Notes under the pieces: model-generated
Database searches by the model: none
What the model saw: only the letters and a program-made list of their open reading frames with translations
What the model was told of the DNA's origin: nothing
Shown: positions 25,534 through 34,573 of the stretch, piece after piece
Position numbering within the stretch: position 1 is the first letter of the stretch
How the letters are laid out: each line of letters opens with the position of its first letter
Assembly (NCBI GenBank): GCA_011525745.1
Contig: WYBU01000009.1
Coordinates: 62,001-126,000, forward strand
Source: Planctomycetaceae bacterium
Lineage (GTDB): Bacteria > Planctomycetota > Phycisphaerae > UBA1845 > UTPLA1
Direction of reading: 5' to 3'
DNA: 64,000 nt
Translations under genes and position numbers: made by a program

Positions 25534-26310
25534 TCACAACGGGAGTTCCATCGCAGCCGTTACCGGCCGATGGTCCGATCCCGGTGCGACGATCACGCCG
25601 TAATCGCTGACGCGGAAATGCGGCGTCACGAGAATGTGGTCGATCACGAACGGCCAGCCCCACGTCGGCCGCGTGCCCGCGTGTCGGCCGCCGACGGCGC
25701 GGCGACAATCGATCAGTCCGCGCGCCGCCAGTCGATAGCCCGGCGCCGGACGGAACGTGTTGAAGTCGCCCATCGCGATAACCGGATGTCGACAGCGGCG
25801 AATCAGCCGGTTCAGATGCGCGGCTTCGCGCATGCGCGTCGGCTCGGTGAGGGGGAAGGCGAACGGCATTGGCCCCTTCAGTGGCGCGAGATGGATGTTC
25901 ACGATAATGACAGTAAGCGATCCGAGGCGCACGCGCGACCACGTCGCATAGGGCTCGGAGCCGCGAGCGCGCAGCAGGCGGGCCGGACCAACGTCCCCGT
26001 TGCGCACGAGGGTCATGTTGCCGACGCGCTTCGGATGCCGCAGCCACAGCGGCGCGAAGTTGAAGGGCATATCCAGCTCGCGAACGATCCGTGACGGGCG
26101 CGCGATGCGCCACGGGTGGTCTTCCTCCGGCACTTCCTGAAGACAGATCACGTCGGCCGGATGATCGCGCAGCACGCGGCGGATATTCGGCCAGTCGTCG
26201 CCGAGATAAATGTTCCACGTCATGACGCGCAGCGTGTGCGTCACGGCGCGCGGAGCGGCGTGCGTCCGGGAACGTGCGACCGGCGTGGCGTCGAGTAAGA
26301 AGTTCATCAT
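25534..26310 (-). CDS. Endonuclease/exonuclease/phosphatase family protein
   Basis: The 258-residue protein (ATG at 26310; the frame goes on upstream without good support) has EEP motifs: RVMTWNIYLGDDWPN, DVICLQEVPEE, VIIVNIHLAPLKG, VIAMGDFNTF, FVIDHILVTPHF and GSDHRPVTAAMEL. These cover the Asn, Glu, His/Asp and terminal His positions of the metal-dependent hydrolase. It lacks a signal peptide, unlike the EEP protein at 2078. Substrate may be DNA, lipid or another phosphodiester. It is followed on the same strand by nothing closely linked. Confidence 0.85.
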   Translation of the reverse strand: MMNFLLDATPVARSRTHAAPRAVTHTLRVMTWNIYLGDDWPNIRRVLRDHPADVICLQEVPEEDHPWRIARPSRIVRELDMPFNFAPLWLRHPKRVGNMTLVRNGDVGPARLLRARGSEPYATWSRVRLGSLTVIIVNIHLAPLKGPMPFAFPLTEPTRMREAAHLNRLIRRCRHPVIAMGDFNTFRPAPGYRLAARGLIDCRRAVGGRHAGTRPTWGWPFVIDHILVTPHFRVSDYGVIVAPGSDHRPVTAAMELPL

Positions 26311-26399
26311 CCTGTTCTTCGGACGCACGCCGCCGCGAGTCGACCAGCGCGACCCAACGCCATGCCCCGAAAACACACAAACGACTTCATTCGGTGCGG

Positions 26400-26470
26400 C
26401 ATGGTCAATCCCTCGCGCGAGGCGGTTCGGGGCGAACGAGATGAACGGACCTCGCGAGGGCTTGGCGATG
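26400..26470. repeat. ~70-bp stem-loop element (copy 2)
   Basis: The left arm CATGGTCAATCCCTCGCG and right arm CTCGCGAGGGCTTGGCGATG (26451-26470) pair with few mismatches; the inner GATGAACG is shared with other copies. It lies in the 256-bp gap between two minus-strand genes. Confidence 0.8.
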
Positions 26471-26566
26471 TTTCGCCTCGCGACGCGCGAAAGGCGACCA
26501 ATCGCACGGGTTCATTCCGCGCGAGTCGTTCCAATCGTCCCGCCCCATTGCGGACGATACGCCCGC

Positions 26567-27727
26567 TCACGGCTGATGGTTCGCGCGAGGCGGCGGCGCG
26601 TGGTCCATCCGCAACATGCCCAGCCGCAGCACCGTCAGCCACACGCACGCCACCACCAGCATGAAAATCATGACCGAATAGCGCGTCCGCACCACGATCA
26701 CCAGGCAGCCGATCGCCGCAAGTCCCGCCGCCAGCAGATAGGCAATCGCCACCGTCTGACGCACGGTGAAACCGCGGTCGCGAAGCTGGTCGTAAAAATG
26801 ACTGCGGTCGCCCTGCATGAGCGGCCGGCCGTTCAGCCATCGCCGCATGATGGCCAGCGCCGTGTCGAACACCGGCAGCGAAAACACCATGCACGCCCCG
26901 AGAAACCAGCGCAGCACGCCGCGCTCGACGAACAGCAGCAGGATCACAGCCGCGTTGAACCCCAGCAGCAGCGAGCCGGCGTCGCCCATGAACACCTGCG
27001 CGGGATTGAAGTTGTACCGCAGAAAGCCCAGGCACGATCCCAGCAGCGCGAAGGCGATGATCAGCCGCACCGGATCGCCGCGCGTGTTGTGGCCGTCCGC
27101 CGCCAGGTGGGCCGCGATGGCCGCGAATCCGACGCAGATGATCCCCGTCACCCCGCTGCACAGTCCATCCAGCCCGTCGATGAGATTCGTAGCGTTGCCG
27201 GCGGCGATCACAATCAGCACGGTGACGCCCGACGACACCACCCGCTCCAGCATTTCCGGCGGGTGCAGATATTCCGGCTTCAGCCAGCCGACCAGCATGG
27301 GCAGCACGCCGCGCCCCACGTCGCCATACACCAGCACGCCCGCCGCGACGAGCTGAAAGAGCAGCTTGGTGCGGGGCCGCAGATCGACCAGATCATCCAT
27401 CAGCCCCGTCAGCATCATGATCGTGCCGGCGATCAGCACGTACGTCAGCACCTCGCGCGATTCGGGATGAAGCCCCGCGGGCATCAACCAGAACATGCTC
27501 AGCAGTCCCGCCGCCCAGCCGCAGTAGATCGCCACGCCGCCCAGGTAGGGGATCGGTCTGGCATGTGGCTTCAGCCGGGTGTCGGGCTGGTCGTAAATTC
27601 GTCCGGCCACGGCGATGGCGCGCACGATCGGCGTCATGACGATCGTGACCCCCAGCGCAATAACGAACGGCCAGAGATACGGCTCCAGCAGCTCGGTCAT
27701 GGTCGGCTTGGGAACGGCGGGCGGCAT
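26567..27727 (-). CDS. WecA/MraY-like polyprenyl-phosphate sugar-1-phosphate transferase
   Basis: The 386-residue integral membrane enzyme (about 10-11 helices) starts the lipid-linked assembly of a cell-surface glycan. Motifs: RPIPYLGGVAIY, MLTGLMDDLVDLRP (DD pair), AAGNATNLIDGLDGL, FMGDAGSLLLGF and GDRSHFYDQLRDRGF, the cytoplasmic loop equivalent of the HIHH region. It is closer to WecA/RgpG/TagO than to MraY. The ATG at 27727 shares one base with the stop of the aminotransferase gene (TGATG), so the two are coupled; an ATG at 27700 is an alternative. Confidence 0.92.
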   Translation of the reverse strand: MPPAVPKPTMTELLEPYLWPFVIALGVTIVMTPIVRAIAVAGRIYDQPDTRLKPHARPIPYLGGVAIYCGWAAGLLSMFWLMPAGLHPESREVLTYVLIAGTIMMLTGLMDDLVDLRPRTKLLFQLVAAGVLVYGDVGRGVLPMLVGWLKPEYLHPPEMLERVVSSGVTVLIVIAAGNATNLIDGLDGLCSGVTGIICVGFAAIAAHLAADGHNTRGDPVRLIIAFALLGSCLGFLRYNFNPAQVFMGDAGSLLLGFNAAVILLLFVERGVLRWFLGACMVFSLPVFDTALAIMRRWLNGRPLMQGDRSHFYDQLRDRGFTVRQTVAIAYLLAAGLAAIGCLVIVVRTRYSVMIFMLVVACVWLTVLRLGMLRMDHAPPPRANHQP

Positions 27728-28875
27728 CAGCCCCTGGCTCCGCTTTCGCCGGCGTAGAAATCGCGGATGGCGCGGGCCACGTACTCCTGCGCATCCGGCG
27801 GCAGCTCGGGATACACGGGCAACGCCAGCACTTCGCGCGCGGCCGCCTCGGCATGGGGAAGCTGTCCGGCGCTGCCGCCAAGATACGCGAAGCACTGCTG
27901 GAGATGCAGCGGAACAGGATAATAAATCTCGACGCCGATGCCGCGCTGCTGAAGGTGTTCTCGCAGGGCGTCGCGCCGCGGCGCGCGGATGACGTACTGG
28001 TTGTAGATCGTGCGGTTGTGCTCGACGACGAACGGCGAGACGACCGGCGTCCCCGCCAGCAGCTCGTCGTAGCGCCGACCGTTGCGGATGCGCGCCGCGG
28101 TCCAGGCGTCCAGGTGGCGCAGCTTGACCCGCAGCACGGCGGCCTGAATCGCGTCGAGCCGGAAGTTGCCGCCGACGTGCGCGTGGTAGTACTTGGGCTT
28201 GCTGCCGTGCTCGCGCAACATGCGGCAGCGATCGGCGAGGGCGTCGTCATCGGTCAGAATCATGCCTGCGTCGCCGAACGCGCCCAGGTTCTTGCTGGGG
28301 AAGAACGACAGCGCCGTCAGCCGGCCGAACCGGCCGGCCTTGCGGCCCTTATACGTGCTGCCGATCGACTGGGCGGCGTCCTCGAGAATGGGTATGTCGC
28401 GCGACGCGGCCAGCTCGACGATCGGGTCCATGTCGGCGCACTGCCCGAACAAGTGCACGGGGATGATCAGCCGCGTGCGGGGCGAGAGGCGCGGTGCGAT
28501 GTCCTCGGCGCGGACGTTGAATGTGCGCGGACAGGCGTCGACGAAAACGGGCGTGGCGCCCAGCCTTGCGACGCAGCCGGCGGTGGCGAAGAAGGTAAAC
28601 GTCGGCACGATGACCTCGTCGCCCGGACCGATGCCCAGCGCCATCATGCCGCACAACAGTGCATCGGTGCCGCTGGCCACGCCGATGCCGTGTTTGCAGC
28701 CGCAGTAGGCGGCCACTTCGGATTCGATCGCGGCGACTTCCGGGCCGCCGATGAACCGTTGCGAGTCACAGACGCGGTCGATGGCGGCACGGATGTCGTT
28801 GCGCAGCGCGCCGTACTGGGCCGTCAGATCGAGCAGCGGAACGGTGCGGGACGAAGACGCAGGTGTGGTTTGCAT
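27727..28875 (-). CDS. DegT/DnrJ/EryC1/StrS family aminotransferase
   Basis: The 382-residue PLP enzyme aminates a nucleotide-linked keto-sugar. It has VPLLDLTAQYGAL at the start, FIGGPEVAAIESEVAAYCG, GVASGTDALLCGMMALG, GPGDEVIVPTFTFFATA, ILEDAAQSIGSTYKG and the PLP lysine in LSFFPSKNLGAFGDAG, then NFRLDAIQAAVLRVKL and IGVEIYYPVPLHLQQCF. This resembles WbpE/FdtB-like sugar aminotransferases. It lies upstream of the WecA-like gene and downstream of UDP-glucose dehydrogenase, consistent with exopolysaccharide or capsule precursor synthesis. The exact sugar is not known. Confidence 0.92.
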   Translation of the reverse strand: MQTTPASSSRTVPLLDLTAQYGALRNDIRAAIDRVCDSQRFIGGPEVAAIESEVAAYCGCKHGIGVASGTDALLCGMMALGIGPGDEVIVPTFTFFATAGCVARLGATPVFVDACPRTFNVRAEDIAPRLSPRTRLIIPVHLFGQCADMDPIVELAASRDIPILEDAAQSIGSTYKGRKAGRFGRLTALSFFPSKNLGAFGDAGMILTDDDALADRCRMLREHGSKPKYYHAHVGGNFRLDAIQAAVLRVKLRHLDAWTAARIRNGRRYDELLAGTPVVSPFVVEHNRTIYNQYVIRAPRRDALREHLQQRGIGVEIYYPVPLHLQQCFAYLGGSAGQLPHAEAAAREVLALPVYPELPPDAQEYVARAIRDFYAGESGARG

Positions 28876-28954
28876 TCGCGATGGTTCCTGCCTGGTGATT
28901 GCCCTGAACAAGGAATCGCACAGTTTGGGCCTGCCACATTTCTCCGGTGTGTGG

Positions 28955-29022
28955 CATCGTCAAGCGTTCGCGCGCGGCGGACTTTGCGATCCCGATGAAC
29001 GTGTCTCGCCGGGGCCTGGCCG
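28955..29022. repeat. ~70-bp stem-loop element (copy 3)
   Basis: The left arm CATCGTCAAGCGTTCGCGCG (28955-28974) and right arm CTCGCCGGGGCCTGGCC (to about 29021) are a diverged copy with the shared inner GATGAACGTGT. It lies in the gap between the DegT and ugd genes. Confidence 0.65.
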
Positions 29023-29050
29023 GGCGCGGGCCGGGAACTTTGCCGGACGC

Positions 29051-30382
29051 TCACCCGTGCCAGTCGCGCGACGTGACCGGCGGACGTCCGATCGAGTAAT
29101 ACTCGAAGCGCAGCCGCTTCATCTGCGCCGTGTTGTATACGTTGCGGCCGTCGAAAATGATCGGAGTTTTCAGTAGCTGCCTCATGCGGTCGAAGTCGGG
29201 CGAGCGATAATCGTTCCACTCGGTGCAGATGATCAGCGCATCGGCGTTGACCAGCGCGTCGAACGCATCGGGGCAGCAGGTGACCTTGTCGCCGTAGATT
29301 CGCGCGATGTGCGGCAGCGCCTTCGGATCGTGCGCCCTCACGGCGCCGCCCAGCTCCACAATGCCGTCGATCGTCCGCAACGCGGGGGCCTCGCGGATGT
29401 CGTCGGTCCGCGGCTTGAAGCTGCAGCCCCACAGCCCAAACGTGCGGCCGGCCAGGTCCTTGCCGAAGCGGTTCACGACGAAATCGACCATGCGCCGCTG
29501 CTGCCGCAGATTGACCGCGTGGACCGCGGCGATCAGCTCGGCCCTCATGCCGTTTGAATCCGCCACGTGCGCGAACGCCTGCACGTCCTTCGGAAAACAA
29601 CTCCCGCCGTAGCCCACTCCGGGATAGAGGAACTGATAGCCGATCCGCACATCGGCCCCGATGCCGCGGATGACCTCATCGATCTCGACTCCCACCGCCT
29701 CGCACAGGCACGCCACCTCGTTGATGAAGCTGATCCGCGTGGCCAGGCAGGCATTGGCGGCGTACTTGATCATCTCGGCCGCGCGGCGCTGGACCACCAT
29801 GATCGGCCGCTGATTGCGGACGAACGGCTCGTGCAATTCGCGGACTACCGCGGCGGCCTCGGGATCGTTGGCCCCGATCACCACGCGGTCGGGCCGCTGA
29901 AAGTCGTCGACCGCCGAGCCTTCCTTGAGAAATTCGGGATTACTGACGACGTGGACGAGCGAACCCTTGCCCAGCGCGTTGAACTCGTCCTCGATCCACT
30001 TGCACGTGCCCACCGGCACGGTCGATTTCATCACGACGATCTTCTTCGTGTCGATGTGAACCGCCATGTCGCGCACCGCGGCGCGGATGTAGGACAGATC
30101 GGGCGAGCCGTCCGGCCGCGGCGGCGTGCCGATAGCGATGAAAATAACCTGGCCGTGACGGACGCTGTCGGCCAGATCGGTCGAAAAGCGCAGTCGTTTG
30201 GCCTGCACGTTGGACGTGAGCAGATCGAGCAGTCCCGGCTCGAAAATCGGGCACTCGCCCTTTTGCAGCCGGGCGATCTTGGCGGCGTCGATGTCGTAGC
30301 CGATGACGTCGTTGCCGGTGTCGGCGAGACAGACGCCGGTCACCAGCCCCACGTACCCGGTCCCCATGACCGTAATGCGCAT
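29051..30382 (-). CDS. UDP-glucose 6-dehydrogenase
   Basis: The 443-residue protein (start at 30382, MRITVMGTGYVGLVTGVCLA) oxidises UDP-glucose to UDP-glucuronate with 2 NAD. The Rossmann motif GTGYVG opens the protein; IFIAIGTPPRPDGSPDLSYI, MKSTVPVGT, SNPEFLKEGSAV, RRAAEMIKYAANACLATRIS, the catalytic cysteine in GYGGSCFPKDVQAF, and WGCSFKPRTDDIREAPAL all follow in order. It supplies UDP-glucuronate for the nearby polysaccharide genes. A UDP-N-acetyl-hexosamine dehydrogenase is less likely given the SPDLSYI and PGVGYGGSC pattern. I leave the symbol blank because ugd paralogues are common. Confidence 0.93.
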   Translation of the reverse strand: MRITVMGTGYVGLVTGVCLADTGNDVIGYDIDAAKIARLQKGECPIFEPGLLDLLTSNVQAKRLRFSTDLADSVRHGQVIFIAIGTPPRPDGSPDLSYIRAAVRDMAVHIDTKKIVVMKSTVPVGTCKWIEDEFNALGKGSLVHVVSNPEFLKEGSAVDDFQRPDRVVIGANDPEAAAVVRELHEPFVRNQRPIMVVQRRAAEMIKYAANACLATRISFINEVACLCEAVGVEIDEVIRGIGADVRIGYQFLYPGVGYGGSCFPKDVQAFAHVADSNGMRAELIAAVHAVNLRQQRRMVDFVVNRFGKDLAGRTFGLWGCSFKPRTDDIREAPALRTIDGIVELGGAVRAHDPKALPHIARIYGDKVTCCPDAFDALVNADALIICTEWNDYRSPDFDRMRQLLKTPIIFDGRNVYNTAQMKRLRFEYYSIGRPPVTSRDWHG

Positions 30383-31082
30383 GCGTAATAGCTCCGGCCC
30401 GGGCCGGTCGGGCGGTCGCCCGTTGCACCCAGGCATTCCGGCGAACCAACGCACGCCCGCGGCGTACGCCGGTTCGAGTCGATGGTATTATCGAAGAAGT
30501 CGAGAGCGGATTCCAGTGACCGCAAATGGTCCGGCACGAGGCACGGGCAAAGTCGAAGGTCGAAACGAAACGTCAAAAAGTCGAAACAATCTCACAAGGG
30601 CACGAAGGGGACCGGGGAAAGCGACGCAGAGGAAGACTTGAAAGTGACGCTCATCCGGCTCGGCCCCAAATGCGAGCCTATTTCATTCATCTTGTCCACA
30701 TTGCCTATGCCGTTCACGCAGTCCATTCCGTCCGCGGTCACGCAACGCAGCGCAGGATATCGATTCCCGCCACCGGTTGAATGACGTAACCCCGGAATAA
30801 TTGATGGTCGAAAGTCGAACAGTAAATGCATGTGGTCGAGGCGCGCCGGCGGACACCGCAGGGAATGCCGCGAACGACGAAATGGCACGAAGCGAGTCAG
30901 CGCCGCCCCGTTGCAGTGGCAAAACCGCGCAAATGCACGAACACAAATATGATAATAACAATCTGCAATATGCGATCTGAGATCTGAAACATGACATTCG
31001 AGATCTGAAATTTCAATTCTCGAATTTCAAATCTCGCATCCCAGGCAACTTGTTTCGACGTTCTACTTCGACTTTCGACCTA
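30383..31082. other. 700-bp gap, low-complexity repeats, no gene
   Basis: From about 30540 it holds AAAGTCGAAGGTCGAAACGA-type repeats and a CACGAAGG segment, then the opposite-strand form of the GGACAATGTGGACAAGATG motif (about 30690-30735), and an AT-richer part at 30950-31060 (ATCTGAAATTTC, CGAATTTCAAATCTCG). All frames are short with shadow-like composition. It is the longest gene-free stretch of the window. Confidence 0.55.
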
Positions 31083-32126
31083 CTACTCGACCGCCTCTTG
31101 ATCCTTCAGCGACCGCGTCAGCCGAATCACCCGATTGCCGCGCGCCTGGGCGAGGCGGCCGGCGAACTTGTTGCGGCCGTCGATCTGGATGAACATCTCG
31201 CTGTCGATCGGCTTGTCGAGCTTCAGCAGATCGCCGGGCGACAGCTCGAACAGCTCTTTGACGCTGATGCGCGTCTGCGCCAGATACGCCCGCAGTTCCA
31301 GCGGTCCGCCCGACAGGCCGTGGCGGATCTGATCGAAGCTCTCGGTCTGCCGGCCGCGCTCCGAGTAGGCCAGCCAGCTTTGCGTGGCGAGCTTGTGAAT
31401 GATCGGCTCGATGACCGCGAACGGGATGCACAGGCTCATCGTTCCGCTGCGCGGCCCCATCTTGATCTCGAAGCCGACGACGACCACCACTTCATTGGGC
31501 GCGACGATCTGCACAAGCTGCGGGTTGCTCTCGGTCTCGGCCAGCTCGAACCGCACCGGTGCAAGCTGCGACCAGACTTCGCTGAGGCTCTTGAGCACGC
31601 GCTCGGTGATGCGGTTGACCAGCCGCTGCTCGATGTTGGTCAGCGCCCGCTGCGGAATCAGCGTGTCGACGCTGTGGCCGCCCAGCAGCCGGTCGATGAT
31701 CGGATAGATGATCAGCGGGCTGATCTCGAGGCACATCTGCCCCGACAGCGGCGGGACGTTGAGCAGATTGAAGCAGGTCGGCGTGGGCAGCGAGCGGATG
31801 AACTCGTTGTAGGTCAGTTGCTCGCAGATCGCGACGCGCGTTTCGACGATGGTGCGCAGATAGCCCGAGAACGAGGCGCCGAAGTTTCGCGCAAAGCCGT
31901 CGTGCAGCCCCTCCAGCGCGCGCATCTGGTCCTTGCTGACGCGCTCCGGCCGCTTGAAGTCATACACGGCCACGTTGCGGCGAAAATCGGAAGCCACCCC
32001 GCCGGGCGCGACCGCCGCCAGTCCGCTCGCGGCGGCGGCCAGCAGGGAATCGACTTCGCCTTGATCGAGGACTTCAGGCAATGGGCTACGTGCTCCGTTC
32101 GTCGATGGCGATGGCAGCGCGCTCAA
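31083..32126 (-). CDS. fliM: Flagellar motor switch protein FliM
   Basis: The 347-residue protein of the flagellar C ring has an N-terminal segment EVLDQGEVDSLLAAAA (the FliM-type start that binds CheY-P), a CheC-like middle domain with VYDFKRPERVSKDQMRALEG, LRTIVETRVAICEQLTYNEF, LPTPTCFNLLNVPPLSG, IDRLLGGHSVDTL and GTMSLCIPFAVIEPI, and a C-terminal SpoA domain (ELFELSPGDLLKLDKP, GRNKFAGRLAQARGNRVIRL). It stands alone without other flagellar genes, as is common in planctomycetes. It diverges from pilT. Confidence 0.95.
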   Translation of the reverse strand: MSALPSPSTNGARSPLPEVLDQGEVDSLLAAAASGLAAVAPGGVASDFRRNVAVYDFKRPERVSKDQMRALEGLHDGFARNFGASFSGYLRTIVETRVAICEQLTYNEFIRSLPTPTCFNLLNVPPLSGQMCLEISPLIIYPIIDRLLGGHSVDTLIPQRALTNIEQRLVNRITERVLKSLSEVWSQLAPVRFELAETESNPQLVQIVAPNEVVVVVGFEIKMGPRSGTMSLCIPFAVIEPIIHKLATQSWLAYSERGRQTESFDQIRHGLSGGPLELRAYLAQTRISVKELFELSPGDLLKLDKPIDSEMFIQIDGRNKFAGRLAQARGNRVIRLTRSLKDQEAVE

Positions 32127-32321
32127 TTGGTCCGCACAGCGGACCCTGCGGCGCGGACCCTTCCGGTGTTTCCTCCCGGATCGTTATCGGAAAGCGGACG
32201 TTCCGGTCTTGAGCGAACGACGGACCTTCGCCGATTGCCCCCGCCGCCGGCGTGCCTTTCGGGGGCAACGGGCGACTTTCCCGCATCCCGGGAGCGTCGG
32301 CGCGGTACAAACCTTGGCTGA

Positions 32322-32340
32322 GACGTGTCCCCGACACGTC
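32322..32340. repeat. Perfect palindrome upstream of pilT
   Basis: GACGTGTC (32322-32329) and GACACGTC (32333-32340) are perfect inverted 8-mers around CCC, ending 20 nt before the pilT ATG. It could be an operator in the fliM/pilT divergent gap or a dispersed repeat; no second copy was seen in the window. Confidence 0.5.
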
Positions 32341-32360
32341 ATCGGGAAAGGTACGTCTGC

Positions 32361-33455
32361 ATGGCCGCAACGCCCGAATCTGTCATCGATCAACTGCTTC
32401 ACGACACGGTCGACAAGAACGCTTCTGATCTGCACCTGGTGCCCGGGTATCCGCCGACGCTGCGCGTGCACGGCGACCTGATCGAGGCCGGAGAAAAGCC
32501 GCTGACCGGCGAGGACGTGCGGCGGATGGTCGAGCATGTCATGCCCGCGACGGCCCGCAAGCCGAAGCCGGACTCGCGAGACATCGACTTCGCAACGCAG
32601 ATCGAGCACGGCGGACACACCGAGCGCTTTCGTGTCAACGTCTTTTTCAGCCGCGGTGACGTAGGCGCCTGCTTCCGGCACATTCCATCGTGCGTGCCGC
32701 GCCTCGAAGAAATCGGCTTTCCGCAGGACCTGGCCGACCGCATCCTTCAGCAGACCAACGGCCTGGTGCTGGTGACCGGCATCACCGGCGCGGGCAAGAC
32801 CACGTCGCTGGCGGCGCTGGTGCAGTGCTTCAACCGGGCGGGCGGTTATCGCATCGTGACGATCGAAGAGCCGATCGAGTACCTGTTCGAGCGCTGCCCC
32901 GGCAGCGTGATCACGCAGCGCGAAGTCGGCGCCGACGTGTCTTCGTTCTTCGACGGCCTGCGTTTCGGGCTGCGGCAGGATCCGGACATCATCCTGGTCG
33001 GCGAGATTCGCGACCGGGAAACGGCCCAGCTCGCGCTGTCGGCGGCGGAGACGGGCCATCTGATTTTCGCCACGCTGCACACGGCCGACGCCAAGGGAGC
33101 GATCACCCGCCTGGTCGACCTGTTCCCCACCGAAGTGCACGACGACGTGCGCACGCAGCTTTCGATGAGCCTGCGTTACGTCATCGCGCAGCACCTGCTG
33201 CCGCCGCGCGAGCGGGGCGGACGGCGCGTACTGGCGATGGAAGTGCTGTACGCGAACTTCGCCGTGCGGGCGGCGATTCGCGCGGGCAAGATCGAGAACA
33301 TCGAGTCGGCGATCCAGAGCGGCAAGCGCGACGGCATGTGGACGCTGGACATGCACCTGCGGCTGCTGTTGCAGGAGAACCGCATCGACCTGGCGACGGC
33401 GCGGGCGTTCGCCAAAGACCCGAGCGAATTCGGGAACGGGAACGGTTTCGGTTGA
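32361..33455 (+). CDS. pilT: Type IV pilus twitching ATPase PilT
   Basis: The 364-residue hexameric ATPase drives pilus retraction. The N-terminal domain has NASDLHLVPGYPPTLRVHGDL; the core has Walker A GLVLVTGITGAGKTTSLAAL, the Asp box RIVTIEEPIEYLF, SVITQREVGADVSSF, Walker B LRQDPDIILVGEIRDRET, and the His box ETGHLIFATLHTADAKGAITR. The C-terminal AIRAGKIENIESAIQSGKRD matches the PilT/PilU tail. The start at 32361 is the ATG nearest the conserved part. It indicates a type IV pilus, in line with the PilN/O/P-like genes at the right end of the window. Confidence 0.94.
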   Translation: MAATPESVIDQLLHDTVDKNASDLHLVPGYPPTLRVHGDLIEAGEKPLTGEDVRRMVEHVMPATARKPKPDSRDIDFATQIEHGGHTERFRVNVFFSRGDVGACFRHIPSCVPRLEEIGFPQDLADRILQQTNGLVLVTGITGAGKTTSLAALVQCFNRAGGYRIVTIEEPIEYLFERCPGSVITQREVGADVSSFFDGLRFGLRQDPDIILVGEIRDRETAQLALSAAETGHLIFATLHTADAKGAITRLVDLFPTEVHDDVRTQLSMSLRYVIAQHLLPPRERGGRRVLAMEVLYANFAVRAAIRAGKIENIESAIQSGKRDGMWTLDMHLRLLLQENRIDLATARAFAKDPSEFGNGNGFG

Positions 33456-33623
33456 TCGGAATCGCAGGGTCCGATGTGCGGACCGCTTGACGCTCGCGTC
33501 GCTTTGCTTCACATCATCGCCGACCCGCCGCCGAAGCGGCAGGCCACCCGACCGCAGCGCGGGCGCTTGCGGCTCTGATCGACGCAAGCTCGCGTCGCCC
33601 GTGCGAGGGATTTCCCTGACGGG

Positions 33624-34541
33624 TCATCGATCCTTGCGTCGCAGCACCGAATCCAGCTCCAGAAACCGGAAGTTCACGAGCTGCACCGTCACGCCGATAC
33701 CGATCGAAATCAGGCTGGTCACCATCGACACGCCCGCCGCGATGAACATCACCGCCCGGTTGGCCGCGGTCTCAAGCCCCGCGCCCCACACCGCCGCCGC
33801 CAGCGCGATCAGAAAAAACACGATCCCCACGCCGCCGAAAAACGTCAACGGCTTGTAAGACCGGAACAAGTTCAGAATGCGAAACAGCACCCGCAGCCCG
33901 TCGGAAAACGTGTTGAGCTTCGACACGCTTCCCGGCGGTCGCGGCCGGTATGCCACCGGAACCTCGCGGATGATCCAGCGGCGATACAGGCATTGCAGCG
34001 TCACCTCGGTCTCGATGTCGAAACCGATCGCCAGAATGGGCATGTTGCGCGCGATCATGCGGTTGAACGCGCGATAGCCGCTCATGATATCCGTCAGATT
34101 TGATCCGAAAATCACGTTGATCAGCGTCCGCACCAGCCAGTTGCCGAAGACGTGAAAGCGCGGATACGACGCATCCAGATCGGCCGCCTGCCGCCGACCC
34201 ACGACCATGTCGGCGCGGTCCTCCATCACCGGCGTCAGCAGATCGCGGGCGCTCTCCGCCGGATAGGTGTCGTCGCCATCGACCATCAAATAACAGCGCG
34301 CGTCGACCTTCTCCAGCATCGCCGCCACGACGTAGCCCTTGCCCTGTCGCTTCTCGCGGAACACCACCGCCCCGGCCTGTCGCGCCAGCTCGGCCGTCGT
34401 GTCGGTGCTGTTGTTGTCGAAGACGAACACCGTCGCCTCGGGCAGCGCGCGGCGGAAATCGCCGACCACCTTGGCGATCGTCGGCGCTTCGTTGAAGCAG
34501 GGGACCAACACGGCGATGTCGCAGGACGCGGTCTGGGCCAA
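33624..34541 (-). CDS. Family 2 glycosyltransferase (DPM1/GtrB-like)
   Basis: From a TTG at 34541, with GGGAG 6 nt upstream, the protein has 305 residues and starts just before the GT2 core IAVLVPCFNEAPTIAKVVGD. The core has VFVFDNNSTDTTAELARQAG, EKRQGKGYVVAAML, LMVDGDDTYP (DxD-like), LTDIMSGYRAFNR and IETEVTLQCLYRRW. Two C-terminal helices (TFFGGVGIVFFLIALAAAV, FIAAGVSMVTSLISIGIGVTV) anchor it. Such enzymes move sugars to polyprenyl phosphate or to glycans. No ATG fits the core; the annotated long frame upstream is the shadow of nadD. nadD lies 32 nt upstream. Confidence 0.88.
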   Translation of the reverse strand: MAQTASCDIAVLVPCFNEAPTIAKVVGDFRRALPEATVFVFDNNSTDTTAELARQAGAVVFREKRQGKGYVVAAMLEKVDARCYLMVDGDDTYPAESARDLLTPVMEDRADMVVGRRQAADLDASYPRFHVFGNWLVRTLINVIFGSNLTDIMSGYRAFNRMIARNMPILAIGFDIETEVTLQCLYRRWIIREVPVAYRPRPPGSVSKLNTFSDGLRVLFRILNLFRSYKPLTFFGGVGIVFFLIALAAAVWGAGLETAANRAVMFIAAGVSMVTSLISIGIGVTVQLVNFRFLELDSVLRRKDR

Positions 34542-34573
34542 GCGGTTCTCCCGGGCGTCGCGGCGCCGGCGAA

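Noticed and set aside
26567-27727. MraY of peptidoglycan synthesis
   Set aside because: The loop GDRSHFYDQLRDRG and the sugar-cluster context fit WecA/TagO-type enzymes better; no mur genes are nearby.
30383-31082. Small genes in the 700-bp gap
   Set aside because: All frames are short, overlap low-complexity repeats and lack ribosome binding sites or protein-like composition.
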